Positions 1 through 8,564 of a stretch of 64,000 nt of DNA are shown piece after piece. Numbering within the stretch: the first letter of the stretch is position 1; each line of letters starts with the position of its first letter. A model generated the notes under the pieces. The model was given only the letters and a program-made list of their open reading frames with translations, made no database searches and was not told the origin of the DNA. The position numbers and the translations under genes were made by a program. The stretch is from NCBI RefSeq assembly GCF_007753095.1, contig NZ_CP036348.1, forward strand, positions 248,001-312,000. The letters run 5' to 3'. The stretch comes from Rosistilla carotiformis. GTDB lineage: Bacteria; Planctomycetota; Planctomycetia; Pirellulales; Pirellulaceae.

Positions 1-673
1 ACTGCAAGAAGATCGCGATCACCGATAGAACCAACCCCAACGCCGTTGTATCAAAGGCGACGTAAAGGCCCGCTTTCAGGTTGTCGACGGCGTTCTGCCC
101 GTCGCTGAAATCGAGTCCACCAAGGGTCTGGGTGATACCGACCACGGTTCCCAGGAAGCCCAGCATCGGGATCGCCCAGACGATGATCCGCACCAATTGC
201 AAGCTATCGTGCGATTGATCCGCTTCGCGATCCGAGACATCGCGAAGATCGTCGTTCAGGAAACGGGTTGTCTTGCGGCGTTGCTGGCGCCCCAGCAGAT
301 CCTCCAGGCGACGGACCAACTGGCAACCGCGCTCGCTGCGCGGCAGCTGGGCCAAATGGTCCAGCCAGTGGGCGACATGCTCCCCCAGATCCGACGACGT
401 CTGCTCCGCTGGCTTCAGTTCGCTGTCGGCCAGGCCGGCGACGATTCCCAGCTGGCGACGCGTATCCAGATGCCGCACGATCAGTCCGACCAGGGCGACA
501 AAAAACAGGACGGTTGCCGCATAAGCGACCGGGTGTCCCATGAAGTAGCGGTGTAGGAACGGGACCGGGGAAACGTAAAGCACGCTATAGAAGATCGCCG
601 CCACCAGTGGGCCCAGGGCGACGCTAGCGAGACCACTCCAACTATTCGAAGACAAATTGTTTCGACCTGCCAT
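1..673 (-). CDS. MotA/TolQ/ExbB proton channel family protein, 3'-truncated by window edge
   Basis: The minus-strand frame opens with ATG at 673 and runs off the window at base 1, giving 224 residues without a stop. Two hydrophobic segments lie near residues 17-35 and 50-66, followed by a soluble stretch and then the family signature, a third segment reading WAIPMLGFLGTVVGIT, followed by GLYVAFDTTALGLVLSV. That GLLGTV-type motif and the following TT-containing helix are typical of ExbB/TolQ/MotA subunits, which form an inner-membrane proton channel energising envelope processes. The C-terminus and any ExbD partner would lie beyond the window. The gene is divergent from the secreted protein at 1071. 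Family assignment is firm; the specific partner is unknown. Confidence 0.85.
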   Translation of the reverse strand, partial: MAGRNNLSSNSWSGLASVALGPLVAAIFYSVLYVSPVPFLHRYFMGHPVAYAATVLFFVALVGLIVRHLDTRRQLGIVAGLADSELKPAEQTSSDLGEHVAHWLDHLAQLPRSERGCQLVRRLEDLLGRQQRRKTTRFLNDDLRDVSDREADQSHDSLQLVRIIVWAIPMLGFLGTVVGITQTLGGLDFSDGQNAVDNLKAGLYVAFDTTALGLVLSVIAIFLQ

Positions 674-1070
674 CGTTGACCTTCGTTCGCACGCGAGATA
701 CCGAACTGTGCAGCCGAGAGAGTCGGCACACCTATCACTTCAAACCGTCATCGTCCGTTGTAAACGTGCAACTTGATTCGATCGTTAAAGTTTGCGCAAC
801 TGAACCCAGGCAGGGGGCGGTTTCGTGACCTATCGTTCAGTTTCCTGGCGAAACCACTCCGCTTGCTATCACAGATCGATCTTGATGTTGAATGCCCGAC
901 CGTCCTACAACCGTCGGTCTAAACGACTGATTCGATTGTGCGGCAAATATCCTTCGTAGCGGCACCGCGCGGCAGAACGACGCCGAAAGCGCTTGAAGCT
1001 TTCGAGTAACGATTCATAATGCCGAGAAGGATGTTTTCCGCAGATGGCACACGATAGGGAGATGGGTGCG
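674..1070. other. Intergenic region between divergent genes
   Basis: About 400 bases hold no convincing gene. It should contain promoters for the ExbB-like gene to the left and the secreted protein to the right, but no clear -35/-10 pair could be chosen. A small perfect hairpin, CGAAAGC and GCTTTCG with a 7-base loop, lies at 984-1004, about 70 bases before the right-hand start. Confidence 0.5.
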
Positions 1071-1418
1071 ATGCGGTTATGGCTGGGACTTGTGATTGCT
1101 GTCTTTACGCTCGTTTTGGCGACCGTTTCGCCCGGTTCGGGAGCGGGGGAGACGCAGGCGAAACCCGAGGCATCTCGGCCGGCTCTGGTGGCCGGAGCTG
1201 GAGAATTGCTGGGTTTTGTAAATCCTCAAGCAAATGATGGCCAGCAGATTACAATCGTAAATGCTACTCGCGGCACGATGCTGGTGTATCATATAGACGG
1301 ACCCACAGGTCAGATTACGCTGAAAAGCAGTCGTCGGCTGACCTGGGATTTTTCCTTAGACGAATACAACGCCACTGCGCCGCTGCCGACCGAAATCCGG
1401 CAGATGGTTGAGCGTTAG
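1071..1418 (+). CDS. Small secreted hypothetical protein
   Basis: The product is 115 residues from ATG 1071; an in-frame ATG at 1044 would add nine polar residues in front of the signal peptide, so 1071 is preferred. The N-terminus (MRLWLGLVIAVFTLVLATV) is a clear signal sequence. The mature part is small and polar, with a conserved-looking GxMLVYHIDGPTGQITL strand pattern and a Trp-containing segment near the end. No named family was recognised. It precedes the acidic HTH/membrane protein gene by 94 bases on the same strand, so the two may be cotranscribed. The function is unknown; export from the cytoplasm is the only safe inference. Confidence 0.65.
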   Translation: MRLWLGLVIAVFTLVLATVSPGSGAGETQAKPEASRPALVAGAGELLGFVNPQANDGQQITIVNATRGTMLVYHIDGPTGQITLKSSRRLTWDFSLDEYNATAPLPTEIRQMVER

Positions 1419-1512
1419 ACCGGTCGGTCTCCCGCTTGCCCGATGGCCGCCAGTGGAACGTGAATCAACATCGCGCTTCTCTCTTCCTTTTCAGACACTG
1501 GTTCGGTAGGTC

Positions 1513-3327
1513 ATGGCAAACAAATTCATCCCCCTCGAAGAAGCTGCACAGCTGTTGGGCATTCCAACTGAAAAGCTGGTTGAAATGCGTTCCAGTGGCG
1601 ATGTCCGTGCCTTTAAGGATGGCGCCAGTTGGAAGTTCCCCAAGGATGAAATCGACCGTTTGTTGGCCGATGGACTCGAAGGCGATTCGGGGATCTACTC
1701 CGGCTTTGGCATCAGCGATGATGACGAAGGCTCCGCAATCCTGGTGGCCGAACAAGGGGCTGGATCGGGCAGCCGGATCATCGGCGGCGATCTCAACGAC
1801 GACAGCGATTTGGAAATCGGAGGGGAATCCGACGAACAGGGAAGCGATGTGGCATTGGTTGCCCGATCTTCGTCGAAGTCGAGCAGCGACAGCGACGTGG
1901 AAATCATCGCCAACGAATTGAAGCTCGATAGCGATGATCTGGTCACCGATGCGGGAGGCGAGCACGAAGGCTTGGATTCGTTCGAGGAAAGTGCCGCGGA
2001 CAAGATCAGCCTCAGCCTGGCCGACGATTCGCTGGGCGAATTGGAATTGGCTACCTCGGGGCATTCGCCCGTCGACGACGACGATGTCGACCTGAGTATC
2101 GATCTGAGCCTTGCTGGGGACAGCCCTTCGGACGGCGGAGAAATCGATCTCAGCCTGGCCGAAGATGCGGCCAGCGATGGGGGCGAAATCGATCTTTCGC
2201 TCTCCGAACCCGCGACCGGTGACAGCGATCTGGATCTCACCTTCGAACAGGACTACGACGCCGTAGCGGGGTCGGGATTGGGAGATAGCGCGATCCATCC
2301 CCCCAAGATTTCGCTGGCAGCCGACAGCGATGTCGACGACCCGATGGGCGAATTGGGGCTGATGGAAGACAGCGACGAAGAGATCGACCTGACCGATTCG
2401 CCAGCCATTCGCGGAGCGAAGCCGCAATCGAAACACGACGTCCTTTCTGAACTCGACCTTCTGGGCGTTGACCAAGGGGGATCGGGCAGCTTGATCAGCG
2501 GCGACAGCGAACCTTCGCTGCTGGGCGATTTGAACATGGAATCGGCCCTTTCGGACATCTCCGATATCGATGATGCCCTGAACGACGACGACGATCTGGT
2601 CATTTCAGACGATGACGACGACCTCGTTCTTGGCGGAGCGGGGAGCGACATTTCGGTCGTCGGCGACAGTGGTATCAATCTGATGAGCCCATCGGACAGC
2701 GGACTGTCGCTGGAGAGCGAACCGTTGGATTTGGCAGGATCCAGCATTTCTGCATTGGATCTCGGCGGTGACGGCAGCGGCGTGACACCTGGTTCGGGAC
2801 CCGGCAGCAGCGGCCGTTCGGCTGGCGGCAGCGGATCGCTTGTCGATTTTAAAGCGGACGAAGAGTTTCAGCTGTCTCCGTCGGGAATCGGTCTGGAAGC
2901 CGATGATGACAGCGCGTCGCAAGTCATCGAGATCGAAGAATCGGACGCGTTTGGTAGCGCCATGGATCTTGGCGATGCAGGCTTTGTCGACCCCAGCACC
3001 GGCGACGGCCGCGGGTGGGCCGAGCGGAACGAATTGCTAGCTGACGACGCGCAAGGGATCGACGAAGCGGGCTTGGTTGCCGATGGCGTGGAAGAGGAGT
3101 TGATCGTTTCCAACGCCCCTCTGCCGAAATCGGTGGTAGCGCCAGGTTACGAGGTCCCCTTTTCCATCTGGAACGTATCGGCCCTGGCAGGCATTCTGTT
3201 GATGATGAGCGTCGGGGGGATGATGACCACCGATTTGGTCCGCAATCTCTGGACTTACAGCGAAACGACCAGCCCGATCAGCTCGTTGACCGAAACGATC
3301 TTGAGTGCATTGGGCATGAACGGCTAA
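1513..3327 (+). CDS. Acidic HTH-domain protein with C-terminal membrane segment
   Basis: The 604-residue product has three parts. Residues 3-50 resemble an excisionase/MerR-type winged helix domain (PLEEAAQLLGIPTEKL, then GxSWKFPKDEIDRLLAD). Residues about 55-530 are low complexity, dominated by Asp, Ser, Glu, Gly and Leu, with repeated units of the type GEIDLSLAED. A single hydrophobic segment lies near 553-575, followed by a short tail. The layout suggests a DNA-binding or protein-binding head tethered to the membrane through a long, negatively charged disordered linker. No enzyme motif is present. The following small lipoprotein gene starts 61 bases downstream. The function is not known; DNA binding is an inference from the N-terminal fold only. 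Confidence 0.8.
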   Translation: MANKFIPLEEAAQLLGIPTEKLVEMRSSGDVRAFKDGASWKFPKDEIDRLLADGLEGDSGIYSGFGISDDDEGSAILVAEQGAGSGSRIIGGDLNDDSDLEIGGESDEQGSDVALVARSSSKSSSDSDVEIIANELKLDSDDLVTDAGGEHEGLDSFEESAADKISLSLADDSLGELELATSGHSPVDDDDVDLSIDLSLAGDSPSDGGEIDLSLAEDAASDGGEIDLSLSEPATGDSDLDLTFEQDYDAVAGSGLGDSAIHPPKISLAADSDVDDPMGELGLMEDSDEEIDLTDSPAIRGAKPQSKHDVLSELDLLGVDQGGSGSLISGDSEPSLLGDLNMESALSDISDIDDALNDDDDLVISDDDDDLVLGGAGSDISVVGDSGINLMSPSDSGLSLESEPLDLAGSSISALDLGGDGSGVTPGSGPGSSGRSAGGSGSLVDFKADEEFQLSPSGIGLEADDDSASQVIEIEESDAFGSAMDLGDAGFVDPSTGDGRGWAERNELLADDAQGIDEAGLVADGVEEELIVSNAPLPKSVVAPGYEVPFSIWNVSALAGILLMMSVGGMMTTDLVRNLWTYSETTSPISSLTETILSALGMNG

Positions 3328-3388
3328 AAGGGGAATAGAATCCGCGCGGCTCGCTGCGGATGTCCCTGCATTTTCCGTTCAGGCTTCG

Positions 3389-3718
3389 ATGATGAATCCC
3401 CCAGCCGTTTTTCTATTGTGCGTCGTGATGCTGTTACCAGCATCGACAGGCTGCAGCCTGTTTGGACGCGACAAAGCGGCTCAGCTGGAATCGGAATCCG
3501 AGCGGCTGCTCGCGGATTACCGCTACGAACGCGAGCGGGCCAACCGGCTGGAACTGCTCAATAACGTTTTGACCGAACGGGTCGAGAGCCTCGAGAAACG
3601 CTTGGCGATCCACGTCGATGGGGCCGAACCGACACCGGTCGCCGACCGCCGGCAACCGGTCGACTTTCCAAGCACCTCCCGCGCGGTCGATCCCTGGAAA
3701 CCAACCCTGCGGCGTTAA
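3389..3718 (+). CDS. Small coiled-coil lipoprotein-like protein
   Basis: This is a 109-residue protein starting at ATG 3389 (a second ATG follows immediately). It has a signal peptide ending in PASTGC, a lipobox-like site with Cys 22 as the probable lipidated residue, although the -3 position is Ser rather than Leu. Residues 30-70 form a predicted coiled coil (QLESESERLLADYRYERER and following heptads). The C-terminal 35 residues are proline-rich. It lies just after the acidic HTH/membrane protein gene. Its stop overlaps the stop of the convergent gene at 3715 within the palindrome TTAA. No named family was recognised. Confidence 0.65.
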   Translation: MMNPPAVFLLCVVMLLPASTGCSLFGRDKAAQLESESERLLADYRYERERANRLELLNNVLTERVESLEKRLAIHVDGAEPTPVADRRQPVDFPSTSRAVDPWKPTLRR

Positions 3719-4827
3719 CCAAACATCGTTTCGAGGCTGCGGATATAGTCGAGCGCATCGCCGACATCATCCACCTCCACTCCCTGCTGACGTCCCCGCC
3801 GATCGGCATCCGAGAGCGCCACCAAGTCGTCGTGCCAGGGATGTTCCACCAGTCGTCGACGGGCTCGGACGCCCAGTGTTCGATCACGCAACTGGTGCGC
3901 CAGCATATGATGTTCGATCAACCAAGCGGTTCGCGGTTGGATGAATCCATCGAGCGCTTCGAGCCCCGCAGCGACATGGTCCTGCGGATCGATCGCCTTG
4001 CCGACGTCGTGCAGTAGCGCCGCCAATAGGAAGTCCTCGTCGTAGGGCATCTCGTCGCGCGCGTGTTCGAAGACTTGCAAGCTGTGATAAAGTGCATCTC
4101 CCTCGGGATGATATTTCAGGTTTTGCTTGACGTTTTCCAGAGGCCACAGCAACGACTCGTACAATTGAAACCGATCGACTTGGCATTCGGCTTCTTCCAA
4201 CACGTGATCCTGCTGATCGATCGCCTGACCGTGTTCCCGTTCGATCAACTGCTGCAGTTGCGATAGCGTCGCGCGTTCGATCGCCTTCCCAGTGATCGAA
4301 CTCTTGAATCGATGTCCGATCAACGAGGGATGGTAGACTGTCAGTTCGACCGGAAATTCATCGCGGACATGAATGTGGGTAAAGACACGTTCTTCGCCAT
4401 CCTTACGAATCCGCTTACGCTCCATCTGGCAACCGCTCCCCGTCTCTTCGACGTGCATCAAGATCGACTGCGGGTTGCTGGCGAAGACATGGATGTCGAT
4501 GTCCGAACCATCGCGGACGTGCCCGGTCAGAACGCTGCCGATCAGATAGGGATGGAACGCCTGCAACTGACGCATCCACCAAAGAGCGCGCAGCCTCATT
4601 TTGTGCAGCCGCTGGGAATGCCCAAGATCCCCTTCATGCATCCGCGCCATCATCTGAACCTGGTCCCGGATCTCCGCATTACTCGGGAGATCGGCCGGTT
4701 TGACCCAAGATTTTTGAACCCGCCGCGCCGCCTTCAGCTTGGCTCGGTAGTATTCGGATTCTTCGTGATCGTACAGCAGCCGAGCTGCTTCCCAAGCGAT
4801 TGCATGACGCAATTTGGGTGATGCCAT
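3715..4827 (-). CDS. Nucleotidyltransferase-HD domain protein
   Basis: The 370-residue product starts at ATG 4827. Residues 96-115 carry a Pol-beta-type nucleotidyltransferase signature (GSVLTGHVRDGSDIDIHVF, with Asp 109 and Asp 111), and Glu 161 in PVELTVYH fits the third metal ligand. Residues about 245-335 form an HD phosphohydrolase domain (LLHDVGK with His 273-Asp 274, then DHVAAGLEAL). This combination occurs in CCA-adding enzymes and GlnD, but the order of the segments, the N-terminal helical region and the lack of an obvious tRNA-binding tail do not fit either one. Both active sites look intact, so it may transfer a nucleotide and hydrolyse it. The substrate is unknown. Confidence 0.8.
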   Translation of the reverse strand: MASPKLRHAIAWEAARLLYDHEESEYYRAKLKAARRVQKSWVKPADLPSNAEIRDQVQMMARMHEGDLGHSQRLHKMRLRALWWMRQLQAFHPYLIGSVLTGHVRDGSDIDIHVFASNPQSILMHVEETGSGCQMERKRIRKDGEERVFTHIHVRDEFPVELTVYHPSLIGHRFKSSITGKAIERATLSQLQQLIEREHGQAIDQQDHVLEEAECQVDRFQLYESLLWPLENVKQNLKYHPEGDALYHSLQVFEHARDEMPYDEDFLLAALLHDVGKAIDPQDHVAAGLEALDGFIQPRTAWLIEHHMLAHQLRDRTLGVRARRRLVEHPWHDDLVALSDADRRGRQQGVEVDDVGDALDYIRSLETMFG

Positions 4828-4943
4828 TTCGCGAGGCTCGAACGATGCGAGCCGGAAAGATCGAGTAACGGAAGGTTGTTGATGAAATTTACGGTAAATG
4901 ATCTCTCATGAAATATCAAGTGATTGAACAATGACCACGCATG

Positions 4944-4970
4944 CCCCATCACCGCATTGCCGTGATGGGG
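4944..4970. terminator. Hairpin, possible terminator
   Basis: A 9-bp perfect stem, CCCCATCAC and GTGATGGGG with a 9-base loop, lies between the ceramidase-like gene and the HD-protein gene, both on the minus strand. It is followed by TTTC on the plus strand and has no T-run on the minus strand, so terminator function is uncertain. Confidence 0.35.
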
Positions 4971-5015
4971 TTTCGATCGCTTGTTGCATCATGCGTAGCC
5001 GTTGCCCAACGGCAA

Positions 5016-6419
5016 CTATTTTAAATCCTGCATCAATTCTAGCAGGGTCTCGGTGATTCGGTCCGATGCGTCCAGTTGAACGCGGTTGGTTCCCATCCAG
5101 GTCTCGTAGCCGCCCAGTTTGTGTTGAGCCGGTGTGGGCAGGTAACCATAGCCGCCGTTGGCCAGTTCGATCGTGAAGGCGTCGCCATATGGAGCCTTCT
5201 GTTTGATGTCCAGTCCGATCTGCGTGAAGACTTCAAACGGGATCGCGGCGATCGCCAGGTCGCCGATCCGCACCGCTTGCAACAAAACATCCCATTGGTC
5301 GGGACCTTCCAGCAGTCGCTTGACGCGGCCGGCGTAAGTCTTCTGGTGTCGGTGGTACACTTCAGCCCCCTCGGGCAGCGCTTCGATCGACGCAAAGTAC
5401 TCCTGCATCGCGGCGTCCGGTTTTCGGACCTTCAGCGTCAGGTCGCGGTGAGCAACGCTCAACGGCACCCATTCCTGGAATTCGATCTTGGCGTGCGCGT
5501 CGATCACCTTGTCGGCTACTTTGTGCGCGACCTCGGTCATCTTTTCGTATGGCTTGTAGGGACGGCCGCGGTCGCGGAAGTTGATGTTGTTGACATCGCC
5601 ACTGGTGCCGTTGGTCAGGATCCCAACAAAAGGCTTGTCGCTGTCGGTTGCTTTTAATAGCTCGCCGATCCGCTCCGAAAAGACGCCAAAGTAATCGGCC
5701 GAGACCTCTCCTTTGCCCACGCCGCCGACGTAGTGCAACGAATAATTGGCCAACAGCGAAATCGGGCGGCCATCGATCGATTGAACGCTGATGAACGAGA
5801 TCTCGGGATCGACGGGGCCCGCCGGTTTGATCAAGGTCGGGTGACCGCTGGGTGGATTCATGCGAACCATATCGACGCCGCCAAACGGATTGCGACGCTG
5901 CTTTTCATCGCCGATGTGCCAGCGGCGGTTGAATACCTCCGACGGCTCCTCTCCCGAACCCCAGCCGATCTTTGCAGGTTCGAGATTCTCGATCGCTTCG
6001 GCGACCGCTTTAACGATTCCGGCAACCAGAATCGGGCGGTATTTTTCCGAAGTCGCTCGCGTGGCGCTGTGTGTGTGTGTTGCAGACATCAACAGATTTT
6101 CACCGGCGATCGCGCCGGCTTGATCGACCTGCTCGCGCGCTTCGTCCCAGATCTCGCGCGAAATCCCAACGTTATCGCAGACGACAAAACCGATCCGGTT
6201 CTTGCCGTCGTCCAGGATCAAACACTTCGCATGCAGCGGGTCGTGGATGTGTTGAGCGGGAATCGGAACCCAGTTGCCGACAACCAGTTCGCCAAGGGGC
6301 GGCGTGATATCGGCCATCGCAGCACCGGCGCGAAACGCTGGCTTTTCCGCGGCGGAGGCATTCAGTGGGGCGATCGCGGCGGCGATCAACAGCAGGCAAA
6401 ACGGAGCAAGACGCAACAT
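5016..6419 (-). CDS. Secreted ceramidase-like protein (neutral/alkaline non-lysosomal ceramidase N-terminal domain)
   Basis: The frame extends upstream to 6707, but ATG 6419 is chosen because it directly begins a signal peptide (MLRLAPFCLLLIAAAIAP) and is preceded by a purine-rich AAGGAAGAGG. The 467-residue product opens its mature part with FRAGAAMADITPPLGE, the typical start of the neutral ceramidase-like domain, and contains SATHTHSA (candidate metal-binding histidines), LLANYSLHYVGG and NGTSGDVNNI. Planctomycetes carry many paralogs of this family, and most have no tested substrate; hydrolysis of an amide in a lipid or polysaccharide is a guess. It lies downstream of the Crp/Fnr gene but is separated from it by about 350 bases. 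Confidence 0.85.
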   Translation of the reverse strand: MLRLAPFCLLLIAAAIAPLNASAAEKPAFRAGAAMADITPPLGELVVGNWVPIPAQHIHDPLHAKCLILDDGKNRIGFVVCDNVGISREIWDEAREQVDQAGAIAGENLLMSATHTHSATRATSEKYRPILVAGIVKAVAEAIENLEPAKIGWGSGEEPSEVFNRRWHIGDEKQRRNPFGGVDMVRMNPPSGHPTLIKPAGPVDPEISFISVQSIDGRPISLLANYSLHYVGGVGKGEVSADYFGVFSERIGELLKATDSDKPFVGILTNGTSGDVNNINFRDRGRPYKPYEKMTEVAHKVADKVIDAHAKIEFQEWVPLSVAHRDLTLKVRKPDAAMQEYFASIEALPEGAEVYHRHQKTYAGRVKRLLEGPDQWDVLLQAVRIGDLAIAAIPFEVFTQIGLDIKQKAPYGDAFTIELANGGYGYLPTPAQHKLGGYETWMGTNRVQLDASDRITETLLELMQDLK

Positions 6420-6765
6420 GGCGGAGACCTCTTCCTTGTTTCCTTCGAGAGTGAATTCGATCTGTAGGCAGGATGACAGATCCAACGCGATCGTGGTGAG
6501 AAGCGAGCCCGCAGGAGGAACGCCGGATCGACGAGGACTTTCCAGAGTATAACAGCCCGAACGGAGCGACGCCTCCAAGTTGTATGACAACATTGCCGAG
6601 TGGAGTCGGGGCTCAAGTTCCCGAAGCGGTTTTTGCTGGGCCGGGCGAGGCACGTTTTCCGCAGCGGGGTGGGGCTGTGGAGCACGCAGCGCGGATGACT
6701 GCGGCAAACGTCACGTTTGCATGACGGGCGTCTTCGTGGACCTTGCGGGAGTTGGTGGGGCGGTG
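6420..6765. other. Intergenic region between the ceramidase-like and Crp/Fnr genes
   Basis: No gene is supported here. The region should hold the minus-strand promoter of the ceramidase-like gene. Its most notable feature is the dyad at 6704-6720, listed separately. Confidence 0.5.
6704..6720. promoter_or_regulatory. 17-bp perfect dyad, candidate operator
   Basis: GCAAACGT, one central base and ACGTTTGC form a perfect inverted repeat with 8-bp arms. It lies 46 bases past the stop of a Crp/Fnr gene and about 285 bases upstream of the ceramidase-like start. Its sequence does not match the E. coli Crp or Fnr consensus. An operator for this or another regulator is possible but unproven. Confidence 0.35.
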
Positions 6766-7476
6766 CTAGGTGAGCAGTTGGTAGGGGATTTTGCGATGCA
6801 CGGTTTGCGAGAGTCGCTGCGGGTCGGTCAGTACGATCTTGCGGCGGCCGACGTGGATGAAACCTTCGGCACGCAGTTGGCCCAGCAGGATCGTGACGGT
6901 TTCTCGCGTGCTGCCTAGGAGATTGGCGATCTCCTGGTGGGCGAGGTTGATCCGCAGCCGGATCCCATCGTCGGCGACCGCCCCAAATTGTTCGGCGAGG
7001 TCGAGGAGCAGATGGATCAGCCGATCGCGGTTGGATAGGAATAACAAGTTCTTTAAGCGGCGTTCGATTCGGCTGCGCCGCAAGCCGATCATTTTTGTGA
7101 TGGCAAACGCGACGCCGCCGTGCTGCGACATCAGTTCTTGCAGTTCGACCGCAGGAATCATCACCACCGTCGCCGCCTCGACCGCTTCGACGTATTCCTC
7201 GCGCGCCGCATCGGCAAACAAAGCCAGCTCGCCAAACAGTTCCCCTGGCTCCACAAACGCCAAAATCGATTGCTTGCCATCGGGGGTGTGGTTGCAAACT
7301 TTGACCAATCCCTTGGTCAGCAGGAACACGCTGTCCGCTTTCTCGCTGGGAAGGTAGATCGGGCTGCGGGCTCGAAACGAACGGGAGCGGCTTCGCATTT
7401 CGAGCCGCTCGATCTGTTCTGGCATCAGCCGAGCGAAGAGGTCACAGTTTTTCAGGTGCCACATTTTGTTGGGCAT
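6766..7476 (-). CDS. Crp/Fnr family transcriptional regulator
   Basis: The 236-residue product has an N-terminal cyclic-nucleotide-binding fold (residues about 10-125, with GLVKVCNHTPDGKQSILAF and PGELFGELALF) and a C-terminal winged helix (residues about 165-225, with HQEIANLLGSTRETVTILL as the recognition region). PGELFGELALF resembles the Crp phosphate-binding cassette, but the usual Arg-Ser pair after it is not obvious. Only two cysteines lie in the sensor half, so an Fnr-type iron-sulfur cluster is unlikely. The effector is unknown. Upstream on the same strand is the triple YHS-like protein gene, which may be its target or operon partner. Confidence 0.88.
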   Translation of the reverse strand: MPNKMWHLKNCDLFARLMPEQIERLEMRSRSRSFRARSPIYLPSEKADSVFLLTKGLVKVCNHTPDGKQSILAFVEPGELFGELALFADAAREEYVEAVEAATVVMIPAVELQELMSQHGGVAFAITKMIGLRRSRIERRLKNLLFLSNRDRLIHLLLDLAEQFGAVADDGIRLRINLAHQEIANLLGSTRETVTILLGQLRAEGFIHVGRRKIVLTDPQRLSQTVHRKIPYQLLT

Positions 7477-7602
7477 ATCCGTGTCCTTTTGTTATTCGCA
7501 GCACGAGAAGGTCGGGGATGGATCGCGGTTGGCTCGCAGAACTCCCCTAGATAGACGCGTGAACATCGGTTGCCTCGCACACGAAAGCTCGAACTTCGTC
7601 AG

Positions 7603-8307
7603 CTAATTGAGTGGTGCGTTGCTGGGAACGGCGTATTTGGCTGGATTGGCGAGGAACATTTTTCGCTGCTCGTCGCTGGGGAAAAGGTACCGCAGGCCTT
7701 GGTGAACCGTCGCGATCTCCGGCTTTCCAGGCACATCCTTCTGCATCTCGACGCGGCAGACCGAACAGAGGCCGTTCATCGCGAGGTCGATGTTGGCGTA
7801 TTTTGTTGGGTCGGCTCGGAATGCCTCTTTTTGTTCCTCGCCAGGAAACAGGTACAAGCGGCCGCCGTAGAGGGCCGAGTGCTGAACCTTGCCAGGCATC
7901 CGCTGCGACATGTTGACCGAACAGACGGTGCAGTCGCCGCCCAACGCGGGGACGTACTTCGCGGGGTCGGCTAGGAACATCTGCTTCTGCTCTTCGCCAG
8001 GGAACAGATAGGTCTTCCCGTCGTAGTTCGCCTGGAACTGCGTCGTTCCACGAACCCACTTCTTCATGTCGATCACGCAAACTGGGCAATAGCCATCCAT
8101 CGCGATCTTTGCCTGTGCCATCCGACTCTGGCTGCCTCCCGCTGGCGGTTGAGCTGCGCGGCTTTGGCTGCCAGCATTCGCTGCCGGCGGGGCAGGGCGA
8201 GGGGCTCGCGTTCCCGATTGCGCATCGGCTGGCGGGGCGGCAATCAGGCAGGTCGACAGGGTGGCGGCGGTCAGGAGCGATCGAAGGCGGGTGCGTTGAT
8301 GCAGCAT
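7603..8307 (-). CDS. Secreted protein with three YHS-like CxxC repeats
   Basis: The 234-residue product has a signal peptide (residues 1-30) and an Ala/Pro/Gln-rich linker, then three tandem units of about 50 residues: 70-119, 124-171 and 177-226. Each unit begins with a Cys pair plus a Met (CPVCVIDM, CTVCSVNM, CSVCRVEM), continues with a tyrosine-rich strand (YDGKTYLFPGEEQK, YGGRLYLFPGEEQK, GLRYLFPSDEQR) and ends in FxADPxKY. This is the pattern of YHS-type metal-binding domains, here exported and triplicated. Binding of copper or another soft metal is inferred from the Cys-Met sets. It sits between an ECF sigma/anti-sigma pair and a Crp/Fnr gene on the same strand. Confidence 0.75.
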   Translation of the reverse strand: MLHQRTRLRSLLTAATLSTCLIAAPPADAQSGTRAPRPAPPAANAGSQSRAAQPPAGGSQSRMAQAKIAMDGYCPVCVIDMKKWVRGTTQFQANYDGKTYLFPGEEQKQMFLADPAKYVPALGGDCTVCSVNMSQRMPGKVQHSALYGGRLYLFPGEEQKEAFRADPTKYANIDLAMNGLCSVCRVEMQKDVPGKPEIATVHQGLRYLFPSDEQRKMFLANPAKYAVPSNAPLN

Positions 8308-8564
8308 GTAAAAGGCTTCCTTGAAGCGGGAGGGATGGTTTCAGGAATGGGGACGTTTCACCGGGGAGGACGGGGGGAGGCGGAGATCCTTACAGCGGGT
8401 GGGAAACTTTTTTGTCAGCCAGGCGACGACATCGCGCGATCGCTTACCAGCGACAAGGGAGGCCACGCGCAGAGAGCTGCGTCACCTTTGGATTGCTTGG
8501 TTGCAAATGGCTTGGCGGCGCGTGAGTCGCGCAGCGGAGAGAGGGCGAGCAGAGAGCTTCTCGC

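Noticed and set aside
1465-2475. Long minus-strand frame across the acidic protein gene
   Set aside because: Shadow of a low-complexity gene; peptide has no family character.
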